A stretch of DNA of 64,000 bases from Lotus japonicus (taxonomy: Eukaryota; Streptophyta; Magnoliopsida; Fabales; Fabaceae): NCBI RefSeq assembly GCF_012489685.1, contig NC_080041.1, forward strand, positions 21,267,802 through 21,331,801, given 5' to 3'. Below are positions 33,662-45,205 of the stretch, piece by piece. The notes under the pieces were generated by a model. That model saw only the letters and a program-made list of their open reading frames with translations, was not told the DNA's origin and made no database searches. Position numbers and translations under genes: made by a program. Numbering within the stretch: the first letter of the stretch is position 1; each line of letters opens with the position of its first letter.

Positions 33662-35690
33662 TATTTCTCAAATGCGGGACAAGATGGGTGGCATGTTCTA
33701 ACGGGTTGGCAACATGGCGGCCGGTTGGCCGGCCAACCCTAAAGAAAAGGATTGGCAAAGCTACATCATGCAGATTTTGTGCAAACACGTGGGTATTGGG
33801 ATTTATTGGGGGTGTTTAAACTAATTAATGTGGGGTGGCTGAGTTTTAAAACATTCATGATTGTGTTGGTGTTGAAGAGAAAGCAAAACAAGGACTAGTA
33901 GTTTCAAAGAGAAAGCAAAACAAAGAGAGGCTGCCAAATTAACCGATTAATATTTCCACTGCCTTCCCCACAAAGTACTATCTAGTGGCCGCGGGTTTGA
34001 AATATCCATTACAAAAGACATTTGACTATTTCCATTTTTGTTGTGGTTTTGACTACCTCAATTGGTATATTGTATCGGATTGCCACTTTTCGAAGCATAA
34101 ACACACGAGTCATGATTCATTTCACATTGAAAATGATCGACTAATTAACAATTAGTGGTAGAGAAAGAAAAAGTGAGGAAAAACAAATGCAAGAAGCTTA
34201 TGAACACCAATCAATGTCATACAAAGATAGTGAGATCAAACAATTCATATCATAAAGCAAAACAATATCATACATAGCGTTCACATTTCACTATAAGTGA
34301 AAAAGAAATGGAAGGGAAAAAAAAGATAAGAAAAAATGAGAGAAATAATAAAAGATGTAATTATTGATATGATTGAAAGAAAATGAAGAGATAGATAGAA
34401 AATGAAGTGAGAAATAAGTAGAGATGTGAATGAATTATAACTCTATTAAAGCATTATGACTAATTTGTTCTCGTGAGCCAAATGATTATAAAGCGTATGT
34501 TTTTTATATCACCACACGGGACTCATAGTCAAGTGAAGTCTGCGTTACGTTGATTCGTTAGGACTTAGGATGATGAAATAGATACTCTCTGTCGTCCAAC
34601 AATTAACCGAACAAAAGCAGATCTAACGCAATCAATGACTTGAAGACTGACCAAATGTAGCTATTATACCCAAAATAATTCACGTCACTGTTCAATTATT
34701 GCAGTTCATATACAACTTTATAAATAGTGTGGTCATTTAATTGCATAAGTATAACAGTTCATTTTTTTTCTTCTTAATATCTTAGTTCTCTCTTTCTTTA
34801 ATTTTAAACTAACTTGAGTATCATAGTGTTTTTTAGCATTAATGTTATTTTGTTGGGCTCCGTCGTGGACATTGACCAGCTCACCCTTGTGAGCATTAGC
34901 CTGAGACTACCTGATGGTGATCAAAGGAATCTAAGCTTGATTTCTGGTACAACATTAATATCTAGGGCAGCTATCATTCGTTTTAGTGAGTGGGGCTTGC
35001 GAAGGCAACATCAACATGGAAATTTTCTATGAGCAATTAATTCACTTCAAAGTACCAGATACACGTGTGAATATTGATATGATAGTGGAGACTCTACAGT
35101 CAAACCAATAATGCTTATATGTTCAAAAACGCTAACAAGAACAATGACATTTCAGATAGAAGGTACAAACCCTAGTCAAAACCACAGCATCGAATTGGCT
35201 TTTGGGTCTTGTCCTGTTCGTCCCATATGAGCATTTATCATGTCCTAGCAATTTGTGATACGTAAGCACGAGCATCAGCATGCTCCTCAAGTTCCAGTGG
35301 TATTTCAACAAATTCACAATTCAAGTTTGAATGGTAAGACTCATCACTCATCAAGGAGCAAAGATATGTTATAAGGTTATCTTGATAAGATTTCAAGAGA
35401 AGAAAAATAGCTGACATAGAAAATGAAAATGTTTGGTGTATACAATTGGACGACATATTACCGACACATATATTAGGAGTAATTTTTATAGGTCGCCCAA
35501 AACTAAGAGCTTCGTCATAGAAAAATATTTGCACGAATGATTTTTTTGCCTTTCTAACAGTTGGTTCAACTAGTTGGGAGAGATTTTTTTGCCTTTCTAA
35601 TAGTTGGTTCAACTAGTTGTGATCTCCCGTGAGATTATCTTATGTTTATGTTTTGAGAATTGGAAAATTCTCGTGGGAATACTCGTTAAA
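33662..35690. other. No gene recognised
   Basis: AT-rich sequence with short ORFs only. A palindromic CCGGTTGGCCGGCCAACC stretch lies near 33720-33740. A near-duplicate of TTTTTTTGCCTTTCTAA...AGTTGGTTCAACTAGTTG occurs twice at 35540-35617. No domain is recognised in the 124-codon minus ORF at 35238-35612. Confidence 0.4.
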
Positions 35691-36430
35691 AGTGTTTGGT
35701 AGAGAAGCTTATTTCAGTAGTTTAAAGCTTTTTTAATAAGCTACGTGAGGTAGTCTATAGCTTAAAATTTATTAAATTTATTCAATTTTTTATCCTTTTC
35801 ATTTTTTTGTGTAAGACAGGTGTCCTCATTTGGAGACAATCATGTTCGAGCCGAGAATATCTACAACATGGTGGAGCTAACTCTCCCAGCAAAAAAGTTT
35901 TTTCATATCCTTATCATTTTAATAAAATTCAGTCATTGCCCTTTATATATTTTTAAAAACACTAAGCTCTAATTATTTTTATTCTGAAATAATTATTATT
36001 CAATTGTTAATATAAAATTTCAAAAAAAATATTTTGTTAATTTAGATAAATATAAACTTACTTTATCAATTTGTTTTATTCGATTTAAATTAATAAAAAA
36101 TGAAAAATAAATATAATATTTTTTAGATGATAAATAATTTGAACTAAATTAAATTATTTAAAGTAGTAATTATTTTAATACCATATATGTATTGATGTAT
36201 AAATAAAGTAATGTTAAATGTTAAATTAATTATACAAGTGTTTCCTTTTATGTCATTTTACAATTATATTTCAGCTTGTTTAACAGGTAGTTTTACTAAA
36301 CACTTATTTTCAATGAGGTAGTTTTTCAGCTATCCGCTTTCAATTTTCAGCTAACTTATCAGTTTTCAGCTTTTAACTAGTTTATAAACTTTCAACTAGC
36401 TTATCAGCTAGTCATGTCAAACAAACCCTG
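35690..36430. mobile_element. Possible hAT-like MITE remnant
   Basis: The segment opens GTGTTTGGTAGAGAAGCTTATT and closes ...AGCTTATCAGCTAGTCATGTCAAACAAACCC, the 'tttgg...ccaaac' style of plant hAT MITEs with AGCTTAT words. The inverted ends match only partly and no 8-bp duplication is clear. Confidence 0.3.
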
Positions 36431-37515
36431 TGAATATGCTCGGCTCAAGATTGACTCCCGTGAAACATGAAAGGAAAGAAAAAAATTAAAAAGTGTAATG
36501 CATTCTGACTTGGATTTTGGGCTGAGTTATGTGGTGCATGAGCATATCTATTTTGTTCATGGTAATGAGTAATACGGAAGCAATATTGCTTTGGTCAGAG
36601 ATTAACACCGTGTCCTTCGCCCTCCTGGGGGCGTGTCAACTATTCCAACATGAGCCTTACAAGCCAAGATACACATTATGGAGCAAGACAATATGTTAGA
36701 CTATCGGGACTAATTGATTAAAAAAAAGCTGAGGCATGTTATCCTTTTTATGAGATATATAAACTTCTTTACGGTTAAAATTCCGCTTTAATTATAATAA
36801 ATCAACATGTAGGTATATTAGTGTCGGTCAAACCGACACAAGAACTAGAAAAAGCGTGCTTTAGTTTAGCATCAACACAACAAATGCTACCTTGTGTCGC
36901 TAACACTTTTTTTCGCTTTTTTTAACCTGTACATATTTTTTTAACCTGTACATATTTTTTTAAAAATGAACATTTACTAGAATAAAAGAGATCTTGAAAA
37001 CACACTCTCTCAAGTGAGTTTTAGCATCAAAGGAAAATACATAGCAAAGCAGCAAGAAAATAGAATAGACATTGAATAACTAACAATTCTAACTAGTACT
37101 GAAACTAACTAGTAAAGACAAGTGCAAAAAATAGTCAACATATCAGTAGAGGCGTGCAAGCCAGCATGAGGTTAACAATAGAGAAATAGACCAGCAAAGA
37201 TGGAAGAAAACAATCTGCTACAAGTTAACTATTCTAATGGCTTGATAAAGAATGTGTTAATCAACACAATACACACACACATCACAGCAATCGTTCAGCA
37301 AAAACAACACCAATTCAGCAAATTAATGCTCCAAGCATGAAAGCCACCAGCACCATAATCATAAATCAGGAGAGCACCAGAGACGAGCAATTTTGAATCC
37401 TGCAAAAGTAAGTCCATAAATACAGAGATCAGCAAACTACAATATAATGTATTTGAGAAATATTTGCTAATTTAGACAGTTTAGACACAATCTTTAAATA
37501 CATACCAGATAAATT

Positions 37516-38700
37516 CTAAGGTTTAAGCAAGTCAAGAAAACAAGTTGCCCAAATGTTTCGCAAATCATACAACTCTTGTTCTGTTAATGGCGTTGGATCA
37601 TTGAATACCTACCATTTGCACAAAGGTTAAAATACATGTTTTGAGACATTTTGATGAAGATCTCAAATAGTGAGACAAATAGGAAGACAAACATTTAACT
37701 TATAAAATTAAAATACCTCCATCCAAGACTTGGTAATATTAGCAGAGACAATGTCAAGCATATTCTTAACCACATAATATCCACAATCATTCCCATTAGG
37801 TTGCAACCTTGCCTACAAATGAATAAATTTTTATATATACACAGAATATATATCAAAACAGTACATATTTTAGCCAGTGACAAGAAGCATAAACAACGAC
37901 AACAAGACACAATCATAATCTACACTACACTTACATTGGGACGAAGCCATGTAGGAATTTTTCTATTACCGTTGGCCACTTGATAAACCTGCATAGCTCT
38001 ATATCAAAAAAATTAAAAACAATCATCAAAGTAAGTTAGACATTTTAGTGTAATAGGACATAATAATATATAGCAAAAGCGACATAAAATTTACACTTTG
38101 TAACAATATCCTTCATTGCTAAATATGGAGCATTGCCTAATGAACAAAGGAGAACTAAAGTATTGTCTTTAGGACAAATGATTATTAATTGTCAATGCCC
38201 TCTGTACGCGTGGAATAACAATTAGTGTGTTAAGTAAGATACATTTAGATTCAAAATAAATAAGAGAAAACACGAATTTACATATACTTACTCAGCAAGA
38301 TATGGTGCTAAGTAACACACTTTGTCCAGATCACGTAACTTTTCTTGTATGTATACTTGAACTTTCTTTTTAGACTTTGGGGAACTTGGATTAAAACCCA
38401 TGATTACTGGGTCCAAAATTCCAAACACACCTGATTTGTTACTTTCGATACATATACGATGGATATACCTGAATAAATTTGTAATTAATATTGAATATTA
38501 CAATCATAAAAGATAATAGTAAAAATGAAAGTGTACTTTCGTGCACCAAACTTGTAGAATATAATAGTCAAGTCAAGCCTCGCCCACCAACAACTCTTTA
38601 ATACACTTTGGTGAAATCCAATAGTTTTCTACACCAAGATCATGTTGTAATTGTAAACGAACATGTTGTTGCTCTTTCAAAAACATGAGTAACACTCTCT
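37516..38700 (-). pseudogene. Ulp1-like C48 protease pseudogene of a CACTA-type transposon
   Basis: A multi-exon relic on the minus strand. Readable exons: about 38523-38700 (YWISPKCIKELL, LDYYILQVWCTK); 38292-38471 (FGILDPVIMGFNP ... CYLAPYLAE, donor GTAAGT); 38098-38201 (QLIIICPKDNTLVLLCSLG); about 37932-38000 (ANGNRKIPTWLRPN, donor GTAAGT); 37700-37815 (QPNGNDCGYYVVKNMLDIVS); 37516-37608 (LTEQELYDLRNIWATCFLDLL, then stop). The Q-x5-CGYYV block is the catalytic Gln/Cys region of Ulp1/SENP peptidases, and the exon-3 start is the His region. There the codon after the catalytic His is TGA in place of the usual Trp, so the copy is dead although its splice sites are preserved. Ulp1-like domains are known passengers of plant CACTA and Mutator elements; the CACTA end at 38921 supports CACTA. 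Confidence 0.75.
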
Positions 38701-38719
38701 GAACATTGTCACCCCATTT

Positions 38720-38921
38720 AGCTTTCACATCGCTTATTGTATCAATCGATGTAAAAAATGTTTACTAATTATTTTTCACATCAGACATATTCCCAACTGA
38801 TGTGAAAACTCTCATAAAAGTTTACTATAATTTCAATATTGCCACCGCGTTATCTTTCACATCGGGTATTTCATCCACCGTTGTGAAAACCCTGATGTAG
38901 AAAATACTTTTTCTAGTAGTG
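38720..38921 (-). mobile_element. CACTA transposon terminus with subterminal repeats
   Basis: On the minus strand the element starts CACTACTAGAAAAAGTA at 38921, the CACTA signature. It is followed by subterminal repeats of TTTTCACATC-type and GATGTGAAA words in both orientations (38730-38900), the expected transposase-binding region. The pseudogene at 37516-38700 lies just inside. The other end is uncertain; AACTAGAAAAAGCG near 36845 may be a decayed partner. Confidence 0.7.
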
Positions 38922-39071
38922 TAAGTAGCCCTTAGCACCGGTTTAGGTAGACACTAACATTATTAACCAATGTAGCGTTCGCTCAGAAGACAAAAAGTGG
39001 CGGTTATTGACTAACATTACATTTATCTGCAAACTGAGCATTAGCTTTAACTGACGTTGATTCCACGTAGA

Positions 39072-40581
39072 TGTTGAAAGATTTTTTACCACTCTACGTT
39101 TGAATCTCTCAAGACTCAATTGTAGTATAATAAAGGGTTTTGTCGTATCCACAAGGAGGTGTAATACTTATGCCGTTCAATAGCTAACAAACTCAAATGA
39201 TGGTTAACAGAGATATTAGGGGTTTGTTTAAGAACATGAAAATATAAAGAAAGCAGATAAAGTAATTGGATTCACCAAGGTAGATAGTTTTGCTGGGATT
39301 AGAGTTTCGTTGTTTGATCTCTATGTATTCTATTGATTCACATACAAATATCGTTCTATGCAATTGATTCCTCCCACAATTTCTTATCTTACTACCCAGT
39401 CCCCCGGTGTAGAAGATTATCAACTCCCTATATTAACCTTTAATCTCTTGATTGATTAACAATAGTGAGTAGCATTAAGCATGGATGTTTGAATAGACTA
39501 ATGATTTAACCCTATTCCTAGACCTTAGAATCATTAGATGATTTTACCTAATTCAGATTTAAATAGTTAGTTCCCACCATCCTATTAAATCTAAATTCAT
39601 GTTCTAAGTGATCAATCCAAAACAAGCATGAAGCACAAGGTAAAAATCATTGAATCATGGAAAAGAAACATATGATTAACTCTAGTTCAGACTCAATATC
39701 GTGCGAGTTCCCTACACAAGTTTGAATGAATCAAAATACCCAAGGGGATCAACCTAAGATATAGCTTGAAGCATAAGAGAAAGCCATTGATTCTTTAACA
39801 TAGAAACATGAAATTTGCATGATAGGAAATCAAATAGATTACATGAGCATCAAAACAACTAGTTCTAATCCGAACAAATGAGAAATTAGCTATCCATTTC
39901 CATGGATAGCTTTACAATGATAAAAGAGAAGAAGAGCGATGAAAAACCGACTCGTGACGGTTCCCCGACGATGAAATCAGCTCCAAAGCTTTCTCTCTAG
40001 TCTCCTAAGTCTCCCTTGATGATCTCCTTTGAGTTCTCCCTTTCTCCAAGTGATAGGTTTGTGTATTTATCTCTGATTTTCGTGAACCCCTTGTTCTATG
40101 ACTGAATTTCAGTTTTATAGAGTTTTCAGATCTGGACAGGGTGCTTAGCACCCCATTTTAGGTGCTTAGTGCCCTGTTTCTTCATGCTCAAGGAGTCTCC
40201 ACCGCCAGAGGATCTTAGCACCCTATTTTGGACGCTTAGCACCTTGTTTCTTCATGCTGAAGGAGTCTCCACTGCCAGAGGATGCTTAGCACCCTAGAAC
40301 ACATGCTAAGCATGATTGGAACAACAAGGTAGATTTCTTGATATTTCAAAGTTCTTAAGTGGGATTCTTCAAGGCTAAGTGGATTTCTTCATTTACAAGC
40401 TTTCTTTCATCCAAATCATGCATTTTCTCTAATACTCTTCAACCTACAACTCAAATTGAGATTGAAATCATTTTCTACATAATCTACATAAAAGAGAGTT
40501 AACTTATAAGAAATTTCTCATAATAACAATAGATAAGTGCCTAAAATATGATGGAAAACATGGTGAATTTGACATTTACCA
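39072..40581 (-). repeat. Solo LTR, Athila/Tat-like
   Basis: 1510 bp flanked by the 5-bp duplication GTAGA (39067-39071 and 40582-40586). On the minus strand it starts TGGTAAATGTCAAATTCACC and ends ...CTTTCAACA. It contains a GTGCTTAGCACC-type array (40138-40300), a TATA box CTATAAAAC (about 40109-40118) and a GGATACGACAAAACCC segment near its 3' end. There is no internal coding region, so the element was reduced by LTR-LTR recombination. Confidence 0.85.
40138..40320. repeat. GTGCTTAGCACC palindromes within a ~67-bp duplicated unit
   Basis: Words of the form GTGCTTAGCACC or CTTAGCACC occur about six times. A unit containing GTTTCTTCATGCT and GGAGTCTCCACYGCCAGAGG is repeated in tandem. The array lies just upstream of the LTR's TATA box. 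Confidence 0.75.
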
Positions 40582-41802
40582 GTAGATGCAACTCTTTCAT
40601 GGACTAAAACTTTAGCATCGGCATGGCTAACGTTAAAAACTATCAATTTCTCCGCACATGCTTCATTATAAACCTCACTTCCCAAAAACGTAACTTTCAC
40701 TCTTTCACCTTCACTCGCCCTTCTCCCTGCTCTCTCGCCGCCCCTTTCCCTGCTCTGCCGCATCTCCCCTCACACTCCTATGTCGCCCATTGCCCTGTCG
40801 CCCATTGCCCTTCGGCGCCCCTCACCCTCTCACATTCTTCCGCTGCCCTTTACTCGTTAACCGTTCGCTAGCCACTCTTCGTCCATTATCCCTGATTCGC
40901 CGCCCCGCCCCCTCACCTTCCTCAAGCGCCCCTCACCCTCCTTTTCTGCCCTGCCTCTCCCTCTCACCGTCCTCCAACACTAAGGTCCTTAGCCTCTCTT
41001 TGGCAAAGCTACTTGTATCACCCTCATCCTTCTCCTCTTCCACCTTCTCCCTCGAACACCAGATTAACCACTGGCACCCTCTTCCTTGGCCTTTTCCTCT
41101 CCCACTGTCTCATTGTTGCGTCGTCGTCGTCATCATCGTCGCCCCACTCCCAGTGTCGGGCAACGCCCAATTGCAGCAAGCTGCCTCATTTTCGCGTTGT
41201 TACTGAATTCTCTACCTTCCGCTGAATCTGGTGGTATGCTAATCTGATTTTTTAATAAGTATCTTAAATGGTTAACCTTAATTAATAAAATTTGTGTTTT
41301 TTATTTGCTAATGATGATAAATATTTGCTGATGAGGACAAACCATGTGTGTTTTATTTTGCTTTTTTGACTTGTATGATTTTATTTTTCTAGGTTGTGTT
41401 TGTATGTGATTGATGTATTAAATAAAATATATTATGAATTTACTTACCAAAGTATAATTCAGGATCAAGGGCGATGACAAGGGCTACTTGGCACAAGTGC
41501 ATAAGGTATTTTGAACTAATTTGAGGGTTTTAGTTTGCTAAACATGTTTTGAATGCTGATTTGTGAGTTATATTTTGCTAGGTTGTGTCTATTTGTTATG
41601 AATTAGTTTGCCAAAGTGGAATGGAAGACATAATCTATCCTTGGACAACAAGACAACGAACACAAAGAGAAATGTACATGCACTCAATGGAAAGCTAGGG
41701 ACGTTCGAGATCTACATGAAAATGGTCACCATCCAATATAGGGTAAAGGACAAATCTCAAAGCTCAAAGACACATAAAGACTAATAAAACTGGTAAGCAA
41801 TG

Positions 41803-41995
41803 CTTTTTTTTTATGAGCAAAGAAATATATTGATATGAAGTACAAGGGGCCGGGTACTTCAACCCAATACAAAGAGAGAAAATGAAAAGTAGCAAGCAAA
41901 GCTAAATACATTACAAAGCTACAACTCAAGCAAAACTCTAAGAGAAACCCCTTTGAAGGGAGACTAAAGAAAGAAATGCCTCATTAAAACCTTAA
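41803..41995 (-). mobile_element. Short non-LTR retroposon with 12-bp target duplication
   Basis: 193 bp flanked by TGGTAAGCAATG (41791-41802 and 41996-42007), with a T run at its left edge, that is, a poly-A tail on the minus strand. It shares its 3' part with 7459-7830 (GAAGTACAAGGGG, ACTTCAACCC, AAAACCTTAA), so both belong to one family. The length suits a SINE or a heavily 5'-truncated LINE; no polymerase III boxes are obvious. Confidence 0.8.
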
Positions 41996-42535
41996 TGGTA
42001 AGCAATGTGCTCATATACTGTTTTGGTCAGGATGCATCATTTGTTTGTAAAATTGGAAGCAATATATAGGAATTATAGGAATAATTTAATATTTTGATCG
42101 ATTGTATGAAAAGTGGGAAACAATATGCAGGAATTATATATAGAGATGTTTTAGTTTGATGTTGAATGCCTATTGTAAGCATGTGATATGATTAAAAGAA
42201 TTACCAAATAATATGACAATAATAATTTGAAAAATTTTACGAATTGATCTTGTGGTATAGAATAAGGGAAAAGACTTCTCAAAATGGTAAATGCATTTGC
42301 AAGGAAAACAAAACTTGACACCCGCATGAGGGCTTTTAAGGTTTGTGTTCCCCAGCACATGCATTTGAGACTTCCTGAGAGTCTTCTTCCTATTTCCATA
42401 TTTGTAGATCCTTTTGTTAGGTTTTCAATTTATGAGTTTTATATTATGTTGAGTGGTTATTTTATTCTTTTATCTATTTTTTCCTAATTAGCTTCGGCTA
42501 GGGCCGATGTTACATCATAAAGTTTAGAGTCGGTC

Positions 42536-42761
42536 TGTTCCGGTCTAGAACTCCGGTCAGGACTAAGCAATTAGAGAACAGAAGTAAAATATGACAAAGT
42601 AGCAAATGAGTAAAAAAGTGTTGGATCCCCCACCGCTTGGGCGATGTCCTCTTTATATATTATGAGGTTTTGACCCGTTCGAGTCATGGGTCGCCTGGCC
42701 CAATAGTACAAAATTGGTAAGCCCACTAACTTACAAAGACCGTAAGCCCAATAACAGTACA
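42536..42761 (-). repeat. 3' LTR of the Tat element
   Basis: 226 bp, TGTTCCGGTCTAGAACTCCGG...AACAGTACA. TATATAAAG on the minus strand is at about 42651-42659. The adjoining polypurine tract is weak (TTGTGGGCT on the minus strand). Confidence 0.93.
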
Positions 42762-43394
42762 CAAGCCCACAAGACACCTAATCTTAAAAGCCTCTTTAAG
42801 ATGTAGCGTGTCTTTTAAATGAGCTCACAATACAATACTCAACGCCCTATAAGATACAAGAATAGCAACGCCTAATCTAAACAATCTTATTAGCCTTATC
42901 ATAGTGATTTGGTAACTGTTACATGATTCTTATGGCAAGCAAAAAAAAAAGAAATAACTCATAGGAAGCCAAGGAAGCTTTGCCCGTGGCCTCATTGTTA
43001 CGCCCTTGTCAATCGCTGAGGTTACTTTGCTTGCTTTCTTTTCCCAGATTTTGACCAGAATCCTTATCTGTCGCTTCACTATCATGTCCCTGTCATAATC
43101 ATAAACAAGATATGCAAATATTTTGAAACTTGAAACTATCAACTTCATCACGTGATGAAGCAAAGCCTGACCATTCCCAAAGCTCACTTCCACTCAGCAT
43201 TTAAAGTTCACTGACACCACTTTATCAAACGGTACAAAAATTAATAATTACCTAACTTAAGCTCTAAATACACACACCCACTCGCTTCCAAGAAACGTTT
43301 CAATGGTTAAAATTAATGGTTCCCCAAGAGACACGTCTTCAAACTTATCATCTCCGCCAAAAGGTGAACCGACGCGTCTATTCTCAACTGATGG

Positions 43395-43401
43395 TATAAA
43401 A
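43395..43401 (+). promoter_or_regulatory. TATA box of the Tat antisense gene
   Basis: TATAAAA on the plus strand, followed by a pyrimidine-rich leader (43410-43570) and a possible donor CTG/GTAATCTCC near 43571. An acceptor TTTTTAATTTCAAG lies at about 45177-45189, just before the ATG. The solo LTR at 43778-45162 would then sit inside a leader intron. Confidence 0.45.
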
Positions 43402-43777
43402 ACGCTATCAGAATCCTCTTTCTTACCATCCTTAACTTCTTCAACTCTCCAGTAATTTCTCTAAAACTCTAAAGGTCATTCGTTTCTTATTTCCGAGTGC
43501 TTGAAGAACTTCTGGGATATTTACAAGGAGCACTCTTCATTTCCTTCAAGGCTCTGCCATCTCCATTCCTGGTAATCTCCATCTCTTTCCCCTCAAATAT
43601 TTGCTTATTACTTCTATTTTTCGCACTCCATCTACCCACACTTCCTCTCGTCATCTTAAGATCACCCCAGTACTTTTCTGAAGATAAAAATATACCCAGA
43701 ATTTACTCAGTTGCCTAACACACCACACTATGCATGCCACAAACAAATTATTCATAGAAATCTCCGACCTCATAACT

Positions 43778-45162
43778 TGATGACCCGGGTTTATATGATG
43801 TTTTTAGGGTTTTTCCTTGTAGGTTTTGAGTCTTTTTCTTGTGTCTCATGTAGTGTTTCATGCATTCTCATGCATTTTTACTTTTATTTGTGCATTTGCA
43901 TTAGTTTAGTAATTTTGTAGTTTTATAAGGGCTTTAGTTGCATTTGATTAGAGTTTAAGAGTCATAGGCAATTTCCACTTGTTTTGGAGCCTTTGTGCAA
44001 AACTAACCTCTGAATTTCTAGATATTTTCCTAGCTTTGTCATCAAGTTTTCAGGTTGTAACAGCTGAAGATGGAGTGTCTAGAGGTTTGGAGAATTGAAT
44101 GGAGGCTTAAAGAGGAGTAAAGAGGAGTTAAAATGAAGATCAAAAGCCTTTTCAGCGCTTTGAGCGCCTAGGCGCTGGGAATTGGCGCCTAGGCGCTAGT
44201 TGTTTTTTTGCCAAGCTTTCTGAATTGGCGCCTAGGCGCTCTGAATTGGCGCCTAGGCGCCAATTACCTTCCAGGGGCCATATTTTCAGCATGAATTGGC
44301 GCTCAGGCGCTCTGAATTGGCGCCTGAGCGCCCGGAACAGCCCAAACTCGTGATTTTTGCCTATAAATAGGATTTTAGTCATTTTCTTTTGTAATCTTGG
44401 ATATCTTTTCATACTTTGTAAAATTCAGAGGTAGAGGATCATCTAGGATAGTGAGAGAAGGCTTCCAAGCTTGTGTTCAAGGTTCTTAGCCAAGCATGGC
44501 AAGAGCCATGCTTGGCTAATCTCTCTTCTTTTACTTTGGTTTTCTTGTAAGACTTTTCCTTTTAAGTTATAATCTTAAGTTCTTTCCCACATGTTCTTCT
44601 TATTTCCTTGAATCCCATATCCATGCTTTATGTTTCAAGTTAGAACATGTGCTAGCTTTATGCTTTTCTATAATAAAACGGAAGTTTGTTATAGATTAGG
44701 GACTTGTTATGGGATTACCTCTTCTATACTTGCTACTAGGAATAGAGGAAGGGTTGGGGTTTGCTGGCCTGAACTTATATAATCTTTATGCTTCAAACAA
44801 ATGTTTAAGTACGCAAGGAATTGGGCTTATCTTTTGGTTTGAAAGAATTATCTATGCGAGGCATCGATAGGTAGTTGCTTAGGCTATAACATCAAAGAGA
44901 GATTCGTGAGAACATGTGCTTAGAATGATGTGCTTGAATTGATTAGTTGAGCAAGAACCCAAAGTAAATCACTCTTTCTTTTCATTCTCTGTTTCATTTC
45001 TGAATTTATATTTTCTTTTTCCTTATTACTACTTCGACATATGTTTGCCTCAATAAAATAAACCTTCAAACTCAAAGCTTGAACCGAATCTATTCACTCA
45101 CAATCCCTGTGGTTCAATATTTAAAACCGGGTGGATTCCGTACATTTGCGGATTTACCAACA
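43778..45162 (+). repeat. Solo LTR, Athila/Tat-like, inside the Tat element
   Basis: 1385 bp flanked by TAACT (43773-43777 and 45163-45167). It starts TGATGACCCGGGTTTATATG and ends ...GGATTTACCAACA. It contains a GGCGCCTAGGCGC array (44150-44336), a TATA box TATAAATAG (44362-44370) and CAATCCCTGTGGTTCAATAT near the 3' end. It has no internal domain. Confidence 0.88.
44150..44336. repeat. GGCGCCTAGGCGC palindrome array
   Basis: About seven copies of GCGCCTAGGCGC or GCGCTCAGGCGC/GCGCCTGAGCGC, most preceded by GAATTG, lie in 187 bp just upstream of the LTR's TATA box. An 86-codon ORF across it is an artefact of the repeat. Confidence 0.85.
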
Positions 45163-45205
45163 TAACTCCTATCTCTTTTTAATTTCAAGGAGGTTTGGTC
45201 TCGAA

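Larger units (their letters stand above)
38922..42535. mobile_element. Decayed DNA-transposon-like sequence, left part (ends at 55914)
   Basis: 38922-39071 has words such as AGACACTAACATTA and AATGTAGCG, and 40587-40650 has GGCTAACGTTAAAA. These echo words in 55670-55914 (CTAACGTCAAAA, TTGTAGCGTTCG), which ends in a CACTA terminus. I infer one CACTA-type element hit by the solo LTR at 39072, the retroposon at 41803 and the gypsy element at 42536. 40660-41225 is GC-rich and pyrimidine-rich, with a TATA-like ATTATAAACC near 40667 and only low-complexity ORFs; it could be the element's promoter and leader. No transposase is recognised, and the left terminus is missing. Confidence 0.4.

Noticed and set aside
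35238..35612. 124-codon minus ORF as a host gene
   Set aside because: No recognisable domain, weak coding composition, no neighbouring exons seen.
36835..36860. Left CACTA terminus for the Ulp1-bearing element
   Set aside because: AACTAGAAAAAGCG resembles the right end, but the CACTA bases are not intact and no 3-bp duplication can be shown.
40623..41225. Three overlapping ORFs (82-138 codons) as a gene
   Set aside because: The products are low-complexity Pro/Ser/Leu/His from pyrimidine-rich DNA, with no motif. More likely a transposon leader or promoter region.
44152..44412. An 86-codon minus ORF
   Set aside because: It is a translation of the GGCGCCTAGGCGC palindrome array.
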